From Euwallacea fornicatus (lineage: Eukaryota > Arthropoda > Insecta > Coleoptera > Curculionidae), in contig NC_089543.1 of assembly GCF_040115645.1 (NCBI RefSeq), positions 6,944,001 to 7,008,000 on the forward strand: a stretch of 64,000 bases of DNA, in the 5' to 3' direction. The translations under genes were made by a program, and so were the position numbers. The notes under the pieces were generated by a model. That model ran no database searches. It had not been told where the DNA came from and saw only the letters and a list, made by a program, of their open reading frames with translations. Numbering within the stretch: position 1 is the first letter of the stretch; each line of letters begins with the position of its first letter. Positions 24,769-35,350 of the stretch are shown here, one piece after another.

Positions 24769-27700
24769 TAGATAGAGGAAAATTGGAGTAGTCAGACGAA
24801 TTAACTGACCTGGTACGATTAAGAGACTAGCAATTACTTGCTGTATGCATATGTGATAAGCAACATTATTATGGTTTTTAATTTGCTTTATATTGTAAAA
24901 ATATTTCATGTTAACTATAATATATTGATGTTCATCTGTTTTCGACTTATACGGAGAGCAAATTAACCTTATTACATCTTGTTCAATACCCTTAATAATA
25001 GTGGATCGATATACGCATTTTTATTGGTTTATTATAGATTTATTTCAAGATTTATAACATGTAAAAATCGATGTCAACCCTCGTAATTCGTTGGTGACAA
25101 TCGCATCTTTATTATTGGAAAATTTTAAATGTTCCCTTCATCATGTGTGTATCACTAAGGTAAGTAGTAAATGATAAGTTCGGACTTATAACTGTTGTGG
25201 ACGAACGTCCCGATTATTTTGATTATTTTATCACCATCAGCATCATAAATGTTGCTACCTATTTTATTGGCCAGACTTTGCAATAAAAACCGGCCTTAAG
25301 ACTTTTTAATACCTTTAAGGTTCAAGATATTTCATTACTAATTTATTATTTTCTGAGATTGTTCTGCTCATTTCACGCAAATTATTTTTTAAATAAGCTG
25401 CTTCGATGCCTCGTTTGCTTCTAAAGTTTTTAATGCGTTTTCAAAAATTGTACCTTCTATATAGTCGACGTTATATGAATTATTTTATTCAAGGGATAGC
25501 GCCTCCGTCACTGTATTTACTTTCTTTGCACTTGGTTTTTTTTTATTTGTATGAAGTCCACAGCTGAAATATCCAAACAATTAGGTTTTCTCTAGCTCAT
25601 ATATTAAAACAGGTAAATAGAAAAAAAAATTCCTCCTTAACTTGAACAAACTCGAACACACGTGTCGACGTAGATCGAGCGGTCAGGGGGAATTTATTGT
25701 TTTAATCTATTTAATATAATATTAGAAGATGTTGCAAATTACGAAGTCATCTAACTTTGGCGAATGTAACTATTTACCTCTGTATTTATCGTCTGTACTT
25801 ACATTACACTGTTTTTTACATACCCCACAAATCGATCAAGTTTTCATTGGACGCGGTTTGGCTTTGTTAAAATTTCGAGGATAAAGTAGTATTTCCTGTG
25901 AACATATTTATTTAGCATTCCTACCAGAGGTTGATGATATATCGGCAGTACGAATCTAGTTTTATATGAACTTCATTTGATAGCGGAAATTTGTCCGAAA
26001 CGTTACTGACAACAGTTTATTAAAAATATTTTAAACGTAAGTACCTTCATTCGATGTAACTGTGTCGGCATAGGTAAGTACTAACGGTTACTGCGACTGT
26101 ATATTTGTATGGGAAATTTCAAGTCAAGTTTCGTTGTTTTTTGACGAGCTATTAGGTTCCAATTCGATATAGTCAGAAAAGTAGAAGAAATCTTAAGGTG
26201 AAAAGCTCGGTTTCAATGTTAAGGATCAAAAACATCACAGGAAATGTTTAACTAATAATTCGGTATGCATGTACAAATAAATTATGGTATTTGTGTATAA
26301 TCGTGGTTCCTCGAATTCACATTTTCCCCAACTATCATAACTTTACCTATCCGGTAATGTTGCAATCACTGGTGTCGCTACTTGGATCTACTTTACTGTT
26401 ATTTATTAATTGTTTGATGAATTTCGTTAATATTCGGATTTCTTACATCAAAGAAGCATACTAAAAAAAATGCCACTGATCGACAACTTTAAAATTCGTA
26501 TAGGAGAAGATGCTCGATCCTCCTTAAAATCTGTTAAAAGATCTCTTTACGGATGGTACTGACCCGAGCTAATTATCGCAGTCACGCAATCGATTTAAAA
26601 TTTAATACGAGAATATTGAGGTAGGTGTAGATACATATTGAAACTAATGTACTATAAATAGAAAGAATCTTTGATAAATCATTCGTCTTATGTCTTAATT
26701 TAGTGTCTAAAATATATGATTTATGTACTTCTAATAAGTCTTAGAGAGTACTTTACCAATTTGGACTACGCCGTATACTGTAGTGATATTTAACAGCGTC
26801 ATTTATTGTACGCCGATGTTACAATGTAATCTTGTTCTCACACTCACATAGCATAATATGCAATTCTGTTCACATCAATTTGTCTGTAATCACCAGAACG
26901 AGTAAAATAAAAAGTAAATCAGTGGGGAATCCTTTTATATCCTTGAAATATAATGATTTTAGAGTTACTTGAAAACCACCACTGCATTATTAAGTGGAGG
27001 CCATTTTTGCCGATATTCCGAAGCACGTTGTATTATGTCTCTATTGCTGTTAATAACTGTAACGATCATTAATTAAATTTAATTTACTAGACACCGTGTC
27101 TAGGTAGCGTGTAGGACGTTAAAAAGATTAACGTTACGATATTCGATTAAGTTCTCATGTGTACATTGCCTATACTGTCAGAAATCGTATCCAAGGAGAA
27201 CAAAAATTACAAACACGCCATTTTGTAATGGTATTGTCTTAGACCTATTTCAGGTGTCCATTAGAACTATCTTGGGAAAGAGCAAGCATAACTCTCGGCA
27301 GTTCCAGTTATTTCCCGATTCGATCGGATTTTCAATAGGGGTGAGTGCATATTGTGTAAAAACACAAATAGTTCTATAATCAATATATTCGTTTGACGTA
27401 ATAGAGTATTTATCATTTAAAGGTAGGATTAGAGGTGCACTGGCATGTGATCATTATTTACATTTACGAATTCACTTTCACCTGTTCGCACCACAGCTCA
27501 ATGAAATTTGCGGAAACCGAAGTTTTGTCAGGATAACATTATTGTTCAACAAATTTAGCCTGATGCTCTTTGATACTGCACCTTTGATTTTTCAAGTGAG
27601 GACTTTCAAAAGATCGTCGTCGAGTGTTCGTTCATAGGCATAGATTGGGACGGTAAATTGTGAGATTGCCTAAAATTCACGTTTAAATTACGTTAAAAAA

Positions 27701-27841
27701 AAAACAAAATATTTGAATTTATTTATTTTTTTAATTCGCTTTATTTCAACTGACATAGGGCCGCGTTCGCTAGTTCAAATAAACAACTGCAGCTTATCTA
27801 TCTTTGTGTCGTCTTTGTAGCACGAGAATGGGCCTGGATTC
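24769..27841. other. Gene-free stretch
   Basis: AT-rich, no open frame with family resemblance, no RNA gene seen. Confidence 0.5.
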
Positions 27842-28093
27842 GTACAGTCGCCCGAGAAAGTATTCGTACAACAGAAAAAAAATTCTGTAAACCGTAATTT
27901 TCGAGTGATTTTGTTCAAAATTTGCATAGTGAAAATTCAAATCTAAAATAAGTTTTGGTACTCGGGCAAGTTTTGAAAATTGAATTTTTAGAGTGGTTTT
28001 TAAGACCCTGAAAAGCGCCCTAAAAATCAGTCGAAGAATACGATTTGCAAAATTTTTTTTCGGCTGTACGAATACTTTTTCGAGCGATTGTAC
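27842..28093. mobile_element. 252-bp MITE with about 48-bp terminal inverted repeats
   Basis: The first 48 bp, starting GTACAGTCGCCCGAG, and the last 48 bp, whose reverse complement starts GTACAATCGCTCGAA, are inverted copies sharing AAAGTATTCGTACA and an A-rich block. The inner part has no start-to-stop gene of its own. A minus-strand open frame runs through the element only because the palindromic structure lacks stops. The target duplication is not clear. Confidence 0.75.
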
Positions 28094-30632
28094 GTACTTT
28101 CTGAGCACAAAGAAGTAGGACATTCACGTGGAACGACAGAAAACGGATATATATCTACGTTAGTAGGGGTAATTCATTTCCTACCTGAAACGGTGGTTTT
28201 TATTGGCATTCCATTTAAACGTAATATCTTGCTGCAATATTAATCCGCTGAATAGTTAGTAGGACCAATTTCCTCCCAACAATCAATAGAATATATAAAA
28301 TATTCATTCTTTTTAAGAGAGCAACGTACCCGATGCGTGGTCTCAATTAGTGACTGAGAACGATTACGTTGATCCCTCCACCGATCATAAAACATTGGTA
28401 AGCCGAATCAGCCGCAGAACAAGAGAATAAATAAAGAAGTCCTCATTTCGATCACAAGTTTTGAAGTTCCCGTTGAAAATACAGAATTCGTAAGTTTATT
28501 TTTACTTGGAAGTATGTTGATTAATGCTGCGAGCTGCTTCTTGTGAACCTGTACGAATAAGTCGAAAAAAAGAAATTATTGTGGTACGCGCAGTAGCGTC
28601 CCAAATCGTATTTTCTTGCTTAGTCTCCTTCTGAATCTTTAAGCTACTGTGCGTTCTTCGACTGAATCAAATGTGAACTTCTGAAAAATTCTTTGCGATT
28701 ACGTGGTGCATCGGAATCATAGCGAACGTTGCATGCAATCGTTGATGGCACGCGATGAAAACTCGTTAATATTGGATAATCGACGGTAGAAGTGCCCGTC
28801 CAAAAGCACGTCCATGTATAATGTTTCGTTTTCACAGAACTTTTCTTTTTGGAAACAAGAACCGGGCCGCCTGGTTTTCTGCAGCGGCTCTACGTCCGGC
28901 ATTGCGGTTTGCAACTTTTAATTGCTCACAACTTTTTTTTTAGGCCAAAATAATATCTTCTGATCAATAGAACTTTTAATTAGAAGCGATTTCGGACGGA
29001 TTTTCAGTTTAAATTATAATCTCCCTTTGACGCGTCAAAGTTTAGTAGTCGCAACGTGTAAGGGCAGATTAACCGATAGCTACGTCGGCAATTGCACCTT
29101 GCGGAGTTTGCTTTTTTACGCACGTATTTAAAGGAAGCGATTCGAAAACTGTTTTCACTTCGTTGGTTCTAGAATTAGAAAAAAAATTGTTTTTAACAAC
29201 GATCCGAGCTGAAATCTTTAATTTTAACGAGGCGAATGCCCAGGATAAAAGCATATTCAGGAAGACGACAAAAAGAAGAACGGTAACGATGCTACAAAAA
29301 CTTGTATAAAATAATAATCGACGTAATGACCAAAAAGGAGTTGTTAAAAAATTCATTGAACGAGTTTGGTTATCAACCAGCGGCATTTTAAGTTAAAGGA
29401 ATGCCTGAAAGAACTTTTTGAACATTCGAACGCTCCTTCATAAAACCAGTATTGAAATTAAGGGCACTTATTTTTGACCATTTAATAAATTTGCTATTTA
29501 ATCTCCAGTGGCGCGCATCTCGGCTTTTCAACTCGATGTATATTCCTGTGGCGTTTCGACTTTAAACGCCACATTCGTGTTTCGAAAACTAGAAGGATTC
29601 AGTTAAAGAATTTTATTATGCATTGCGTCGTGTGAAAATCAAAAACTGCTCTATGCATTACAATGGGTAGCGACGTAAACAACATTATCTCGTATCTTCA
29701 ATATCGAACGAAATAAGCAGTAAATCAGTCTTAATGACCTGCTATTCAGGGATTTCAATGTATTTTTCCCATCATTTTTGGTCGGAAATAATGGTAAACG
29801 GTAGGAAGGTTTATTTCACGAAGGAAGGCACGTATATGCGCATATGCGCCGTGTCCATGAAGTGTTAAATAGGGCGTTTTTGCGCGAAATCCACCGTTGT
29901 TTTCAGTTTTTATTCTTTTTTCGGTTATGAAATGTCGTTAGTGTTTTTCGCGTGAAAAATAAACACCACGAAACAATAGTGCCCACGCCACTGAATTGTG
30001 CACAGAACGCTCTTTGAAGGACCGTTTTTGGTTTCGAATTAACTTAAATACGTAATAGTCGAAACATGACGACCGAGTTCATTTTCAAAAATCGGAAACG
30101 AACGGAGATGAGCCACCCTGTATTATAATTCAAAAGCTTCATAAATCTATTGTGTAACACACGACTCAGCAACAAACGATAATAGATTGTTTCACCCACT
30201 CAACTATTATTGTCATAATAAATAAAAAAACCTTTCAAAATGTATTCATTTCCACTGAAGTCTTACGAAACGTTTTCTACTGTTCCCATCGCAACCGGAC
30301 TAATTAATTTCGTTTTCTTAGTATAGTACTGCTTTTGCTATACATAATTCATAGCAAAAACTGAAGCATCTTGGACTAAACAGGATGCCTCATAATTAAT
30401 GTTATGTCAGCAGAAAATAATCCAATTCAAATAAAGGTATTTGTATTTTGCCATTACACTGTATACAACGTACGAATTGATCTAAGACGTGCCTCTGATA
30501 TATTTTTTAGTAATCACCTTTCATCGCATATGTAAACGTCGTAGCTCTAATGTTACCATTACCGATAAGGAAGATTTTACCCATTTCTGAATATGAGGGC
30601 TATTAAAATTGAATAACTTAAGACTGCCGACG
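28094..30632. other. Stretch without a recognised gene; two open frames worth noting
   Basis: Two minus-strand frames stand out. One at 28914-28717 has a protein-like composition, and one at 29386-29069 has a predicted membrane span. Neither has recognised relatives or splice partners. The segment ending near 30120 (ACAGGGTGGCTCATCTCC on the minus strand) looks like a transposon end. Confidence 0.4.
29069..29386 (-). CDS. Hypothetical single-span membrane protein (doubtful)
   Basis: A 105-codon frame with an ATG start and TAA-type end. Residues 21-50 (SLRRLLFYTSFCSIVTVLLF and on) form a basic-flanked hydrophobic segment long enough to cross a membrane, as in a type II or signal-anchored protein. 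I do not recognise the family. There is no visible promoter, splice partner or polyadenylation signal that supports it. In AT-rich DNA a frame of this size arises by chance, so it is listed only as a candidate. Confidence 0.2.
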   Translation of the reverse strand: MPLVDNQTRSMNFLTTPFWSLRRLLFYTSFCSIVTVLLFVVFLNMLLSWAFASLKLKISARIVVKNNFFSNSRTNEVKTVFESLPLNTCVKKQTPQGAIADVAIG

Positions 30633-31494
30633 TACAAGGATAGTCCGAGAAGTACCCGATCTAGCTGCGTTTATTTGTGTTTGTTTTGGGGCCGTTTTTA
30701 GTGAACGTTTTTAGAGGCTTTCTCAACGTAAATACGTGATTCAACACTTTCATTTGAAAGGTCTTAGTCGGTCTGCCATCAAAGCGGAGTTAGATTCTGC
30801 TCTGGGGGAATCTGGTCCTTTGTTAACAACTGTAAAATATCGGGTGGCAGAGTTTAAACGCGATCGCATGAGCTGCCATTACGAACGCCTCAGTGGTGGA
30901 CCGATGACATTCCAGATTTGACCACTCTAAAAACTATGGTAAAAATCCACAGCGCTGTGCTGGAAGATGGGTATTTCAAAAAGTACTGTACATCGCCTTT
31001 TGACCGAACAATTGGATGTGACGAGCGCCGTGAGGATGTTTCAAGGGAGCGTTTGGCCGGGTTTCGCGGTAATTAAAGCCGAGTTTTTGCGTCGATTCAT
31101 AACCACACATTAAACACGAGTCAGTGACTTCACACCCGAGACGGAAAAGCAGTCAAAGCGATGAACTCAAAGGGGAGAATAGGGAAAAGCGATCTCATTT
31201 GGCGAAATGAAAAGTCTTATTTCGCTCAAAACAACGCACCACTCCACATTTCCGTGGTCGCGATTGCCAAATTTGCCCCCTCAGATTATTTCGTATTTCC
31301 AAATTTGGAAAAAATGCTCGGTGGAAAGAGATTTTTGAAACATTCGAAGCTTCTCACTACGAACAGGGTATGGAACATCGCTGGGAAAATTGTGTCAGCA
31401 TCAAAGGAAACTAGGTTGGGATATAACGTAATATTTTCCGAAAGTTTTTCCTTTTTCAAGTGTAAACTCGCGTACTTTTGGGACTGTCCTCGTA
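30633..31494 (+). mobile_element. Internally deleted mariner transposon
   Basis: Inverted ends at 30633-30655 (TACAAGGATAGTCCGAGAAGTAC) and 31472-31494 match at 19 of 23 positions when one is reverse-complemented, and each ends in TA, the mariner target. The element is about 0.86 kb where intact mariners are about 1.3 kb. Transposase pieces run from N-terminal to C-terminal in the plus direction, with stops and frame changes between them. Confidence 0.85.
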
Positions 31495-31529
31495 TGAGAA
31501 AGGATAATACTTCAACATATATGAAATAA
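30736..31529 (+). pseudogene. Degenerate mariner transposase
   Basis: The frame 30736-30921 encodes the N-terminal DNA-binding region (HFHLKGLSRSAIKAELDSAL, then TVKYRVAEFKR and SGGP). Further pieces resembling the middle of the family follow in other frames: a MVKIHSAVLEDGYFKK-like part near 30936 and a REDVSRE-like part near 31024. Frame 31161-31529 carries the C-terminal NNAPLHIS and APSDYFVFPNLEKMLGGKRF motifs. Frameshifts, stops and an internal deletion remove the first catalytic Asp region. It is not functional. Confidence 0.85.
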
Positions 31530-32705
31530 GGCAACGTGTTGTAATTAGATTAGGTTTACGCCTTCATATGATTCAACAACCTCATTCGCTCTTTTTTTCT
31601 CTAAAGCGAATCTTGACTTCTTCAGACTCATTAGTACACGGTCGTCCCACACGAAAGTCAAGGAATATTAATGATTTAATTTTATGGTCTAAATATGCGT
31701 CTTTTTGTCAGTAGCTAAGGTTTTACATCGTTGGTGTAAATTATATTTTTGCCAAGTAGGTACCTTTCGCACATTTTCTAGTCGAAATGCCATTAACTCG
31801 GTCCAAAATTTCAATTGGGCGCCCACAATGCAAATTTGTTGAAAGTGAAAATTGTCACATGAAGAATGCGTTGATTGCAATAAAAGATACGTTATTTGCC
31901 TTAATAAAAATAGGGAGAAGATCAATAGAAGACTTATTTTCTGCGAGAAATAGTCTAAGCTTGGAATTTTAAGCATTCGTGCAGAAGTATGTGCAGTAAA
32001 TACAAAGTATGGTAATGGAAATTTATAAGCAAATCGGCTTAACATTAAAATCCTCTCTGTTTCGTCGCTTCTATCGTTTATTAACAAATTCCTAGGTACG
32101 TTAAGTATGAAAAAATCTCACTCGTAATAAAACTATATTCGCGGAGTACAAACAAATCAAAAAGCAAATTGATCCTTGCTAACATTTCCTCATTAATTAC
32201 ATAAATTTTACATTACCCAATCGGCTAGTTATTCAACTTTCTATCTGTGGGTATGTTTCCAATTTCTTGTAAATACCCATAACGTGCGGAACTCATAACG
32301 TAGCTATGTACCCTCTGGTACGCAGTTGAAGCAGCAAGTGTCGTTCTTATCGGCGGTGGTACCAACGGCTATTGTCCATTTGCCTTGGCCTTGGTACCAT
32401 TAAAGATGTTTCAAAAGTGAAGTAGCATATAATCGGTTAGTGCATTTCCGTCCGGTGACATTTTCATTCTTAGTTCTACCCATTTATGATACATCGCAGA
32501 GTTTTTATTACGTCACCTATGTTGGTTGTGATTTAAATCGTGAAAGGGCTTAATTGTTGAGCAGCAAAAGGCTTTAACGTTCAATGTTTCCGTTCTTCTA
32601 GCAGGCATCTCTGAAAATAAATAAACGATGCATTTTTCATTTTCGATATTTTATCGCAGGAACTATTCCGATAGTCAATGGACGTCAGCTAATTTACTAA
32701 GGAAA
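31495..32705. other. Gap between mariner and the rolling stone-like gene
   Basis: No other gene seen. The part at about 32290-32560 is less AT-rich and may carry the promoter or 5' UTR of the gene that follows. A CAG acceptor-like site at 32658 would allow an upstream exon to join in front of the start codon. Confidence 0.4.
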
Positions 32706-34457
32706 ATGAGAACTATATTGACGCAATCTTGCAAGAAACATTTAACTCTAAAACCATTTAATCTGAAACATGAACCATCTACTGATTTCATTATTTCTCA
32801 GGTAAGATGAACATTAAATTGAGCACATTTAACTTAACCGACCGTCCATCCCTTACGGCTTAGAAGATCCCCGTTGTTCGGGTCTTCGAAACGGTTACGG
32901 TTACAGTGTTCGTCGCGAACTAGTAACCTCCTAGTATTTTGATTTTTCACGATCAACCCTTTAAAATGTTCACCTAGAAGACTGATCCGTAATATTAGTG
33001 TTCCTCTATACTGTGTACCTACTTTTTAGTGGCAATGTGACAGAACAAGCCCCACTATCGCATATGGCTTCTACAGAATCAGCATGTTCGTAATTTTCTT
33101 TGTTTCCTGGATCTTCACTTATTTGAAAGAATCTCCCGCTGGAAAGCCAAGATGGCCAATATACCTAACTAATTGGGGATTTACGCTCTGTCTGATTCAA
33201 TCACTTTTATGTAGTGTGATGGTGGTGGGATCTCTGTTAGGAGACAGATTAGCGAGCAAAAATTCTTTTAAGGAAAAAGTATTAAAACTTTATCGAGTCT
33301 ATTGGATAACTAACGTCACAGCGACTCCTGTTGCATTTACCATAAGTATTATTTACTGGAGCTTAATTTTTAAAGGTATGAATTGTCCAACATCGATTAA
33401 ACAAACCTAAATCTTAACATACGCTGGTGATCTACCGTGCTAAATTGCATGAAAAAATTGTAAAATTTTTGTATCATTGTCAGTCATTCAGAACATACAT
33501 ATGTACGTAGCTCAAGTGGTTGATTGGTTAAATTGTCATAAAATAACGTTTTAATGAAAATACTTTGTCGGTAATTTAACCGGTTTCAAAATAAATGTGT
33601 ACTCTGGCTCACAGCATCTTTTCTTTTCTTTTTTTTCTTTTTTTTTTTTTTTTTTTTTAATTTAGGATGTCGTGCTCTGAAGCTTTTTATCTCTGATCCA
33701 TAATGTGTGAGCAACGTTTCGTCAACTGTCGCTGTACAACATTGGTTTTAGAGGAGTTAATAAGGTTTCAGATTTACTTTATTTTGTTAAAACCGGATGA
33801 CTTGTTGGTAGTTCTGACTCATCTTTCCTTTTTGATTTGAATAAATATTGAACCGCGTGTCTTGTTAGATTAGGTTTGCCGATAAACGTCCCTTATTTTG
33901 AATAAAGTGCCAACGATTTCTGTCTTACTTTTAGCTGAAGGTGCCAACTTTACTGCCATGAATTTTATAGTACACGGACTTAATTCGATTGTGGTGTTAT
34001 TAGATTTGTGCATCGTGTGCCATCCTGTGAAGATATTCCATTTCATTTATCCTCTCCTTCTAGCCCTATGTTACACAATATTTTCCATAACGTTTTACGT
34101 TGCCGGAGGCACCACAAAGTACGTAACAATTCAATTAAAAGAAGCAATAAAATAAATTCAATCTTAACGTTAATTTTACATCTTGATCATTCTCTCCATC
34201 ACAGGACTGGTTCGAGATATATCTACCCGATTTTGAAATGGGATCAACCGGGAAGAACCACAGGAATTTGCGCCGGAGTCATGGTTCTCATGATCTTTCT
34301 TCATTTGTTCACGTTCTTGCTTTACAAATTGAGGATGAGATTATACATGCGATTCGTCTGTCCTAAAATTGATCTGTCCTGTCCTCTGTCAGAGAAGGAA
34401 CAAAATGAAAGTCCTAGAAGCAATGCAGATGAAGCTCTTGGAAACGATTATGTTTAG
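32706..34457 (+). CDS. Protein rolling stone-like, multipass membrane protein
   Basis: Member of the rolling stone family. The founding fly protein is needed for myoblast fusion, but insects have several paralogs, so the exact role here is open. Four exons: 32706-32801, 33030-33375, 33935-34118 and 34205-34457. GT-AG borders and phases agree, giving 292 residues. Family motifs are FIISQWQ across the first junction, then a span at FVIFFVSWIFTYL, WPIYLTNWGF, YRVYWITNVTATPVAFTISI, NFIVHGLNSIVVLLD, HFIYPLLLALCYTIF and GSRYIYPILKWDQPG, and a last span ending in LLYKLR. About seven hydrophobic segments are visible, with a charged cytoplasmic-like tail (PLSEKEQNESPRSNADE). I chose ATG 32706 because it places the family's short N-terminal segment before SQWQ. 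An in-frame upstream start at 32628 would add 26 residues. A TIR element begins 44 bp after the stop. Confidence 0.9.
33619..33658. repeat. T-rich tract
   Basis: About 40 bases of T broken only by single C, in intron 2 of the rolling stone-like gene. It is too far from the exon 3 acceptor to be its polypyrimidine tract. Confidence 0.7.
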
Positions 34458-34501
34458 AAGTATAAGTTCTGGTAAAACTTTGGACAAAAATTATCGTCTG
34501 G

Positions 34502-35078
34502 CGTAGACCCCCACAGACATCGTTCTTTTTCAATGGTTGCACGCACGTGAGTACCACCGCTGTTGACGCTCGATTTTTGCCGTGCGTCTCGAATGTTTCG
34601 GTGCAAGTCGGTTCGTGCGTAAGCCGTACGCAGGCGAGAACGACGTACTTAATTCATAATTAAATTCGTAACATTCTCCAGAAGCAATCCGAGCCTGTAG
34701 AAGATTGGATCGGTAGAACGTTCTTATCAGAATGAAAAAAATTAAGTCTAGAAAAAGAACTGATCTTCTTCGGGGTTGCCTTAAAAAAAATTCAAAAGTC
34801 TGTAAAAAAACCACGTTCAAGACCTGGAGACGATTGTAAGCCTCACTTACGATATTAACTTTTATTATTTACTTAATTTTGATTTATTTTCAACAGACCA
34901 TTATGTTTGTTTTTATTTGAACAACCTTCTTTTTACGTAATTGTAAACTACATTTTAAAAACACGCAATAAACTGAACGCAACGTGTGCGGATAAACACG
35001 TAATTACTCTTTACACACGACGAATTTATTCGCTTAAGCAAAATTGTTGAAAAAGAACGATGTCTGCGAGAACCTACG
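34502..35078. mobile_element. 577-bp TIR element abutting the rolling stone-like gene
   Basis: CAGACATCGTTCTTTTTCAA at 34513-34532 is repeated in perfect inverted form near 35047-35066. The match continues outwards in weaker form to CGTAG at 34502 and CTACG at 35078. No transposase lies between the ends, so this is a non-autonomous DNA transposon or MITE. It starts 44 bp after the rolling stone-like stop codon and so probably forms much of that 3' UTR or ends the transcript. Confidence 0.65.
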
Positions 35079-35132
35079 TAAACTAAACAGTTGGAACTTC
35101 GAAACACGTTATGAAAATTCGTAGCTTAAGTC

Positions 35133-35350
35133 AATATCTCCGAAAATAAGGGAGATCTAAACACTTTCAGGTGGATAACAAGGACACTTGAAGTCCCGAA
35201 TGATTTCAAAGACATGTTGCTGTTTTCCCTACTCGCAGCGGGTGTGCCAAACAAAAAGAAGGGGTGGGTGTATGGCGTACCAAGTACAAGGATGCTCCTG
35301 TCCAAGTGGGTGTCCAGTATTCAAAGTTCGTTCTCATTTTCGGAGATATT
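35133..35350. repeat. Inverted repeat pair, 15 bp, about 190 bp apart
   Basis: AATATCTCCGAAAAT at 35133-35147 occurs in inverted form at 35336-35350. The spacer is GC-richer than its surroundings. It could be another small MITE next to the element ending at 35078. Confidence 0.4.

Noticed and set aside
27794..28123. 109-codon minus-strand frame as a gene
   Set aside because: It coincides with the palindromic MITE at 27842-28093 and lacks any family resemblance.
34530..34820. 96-codon minus-strand frame
   Set aside because: Lies entirely inside the non-autonomous TIR element 34502-35078 and does not resemble a transposase.
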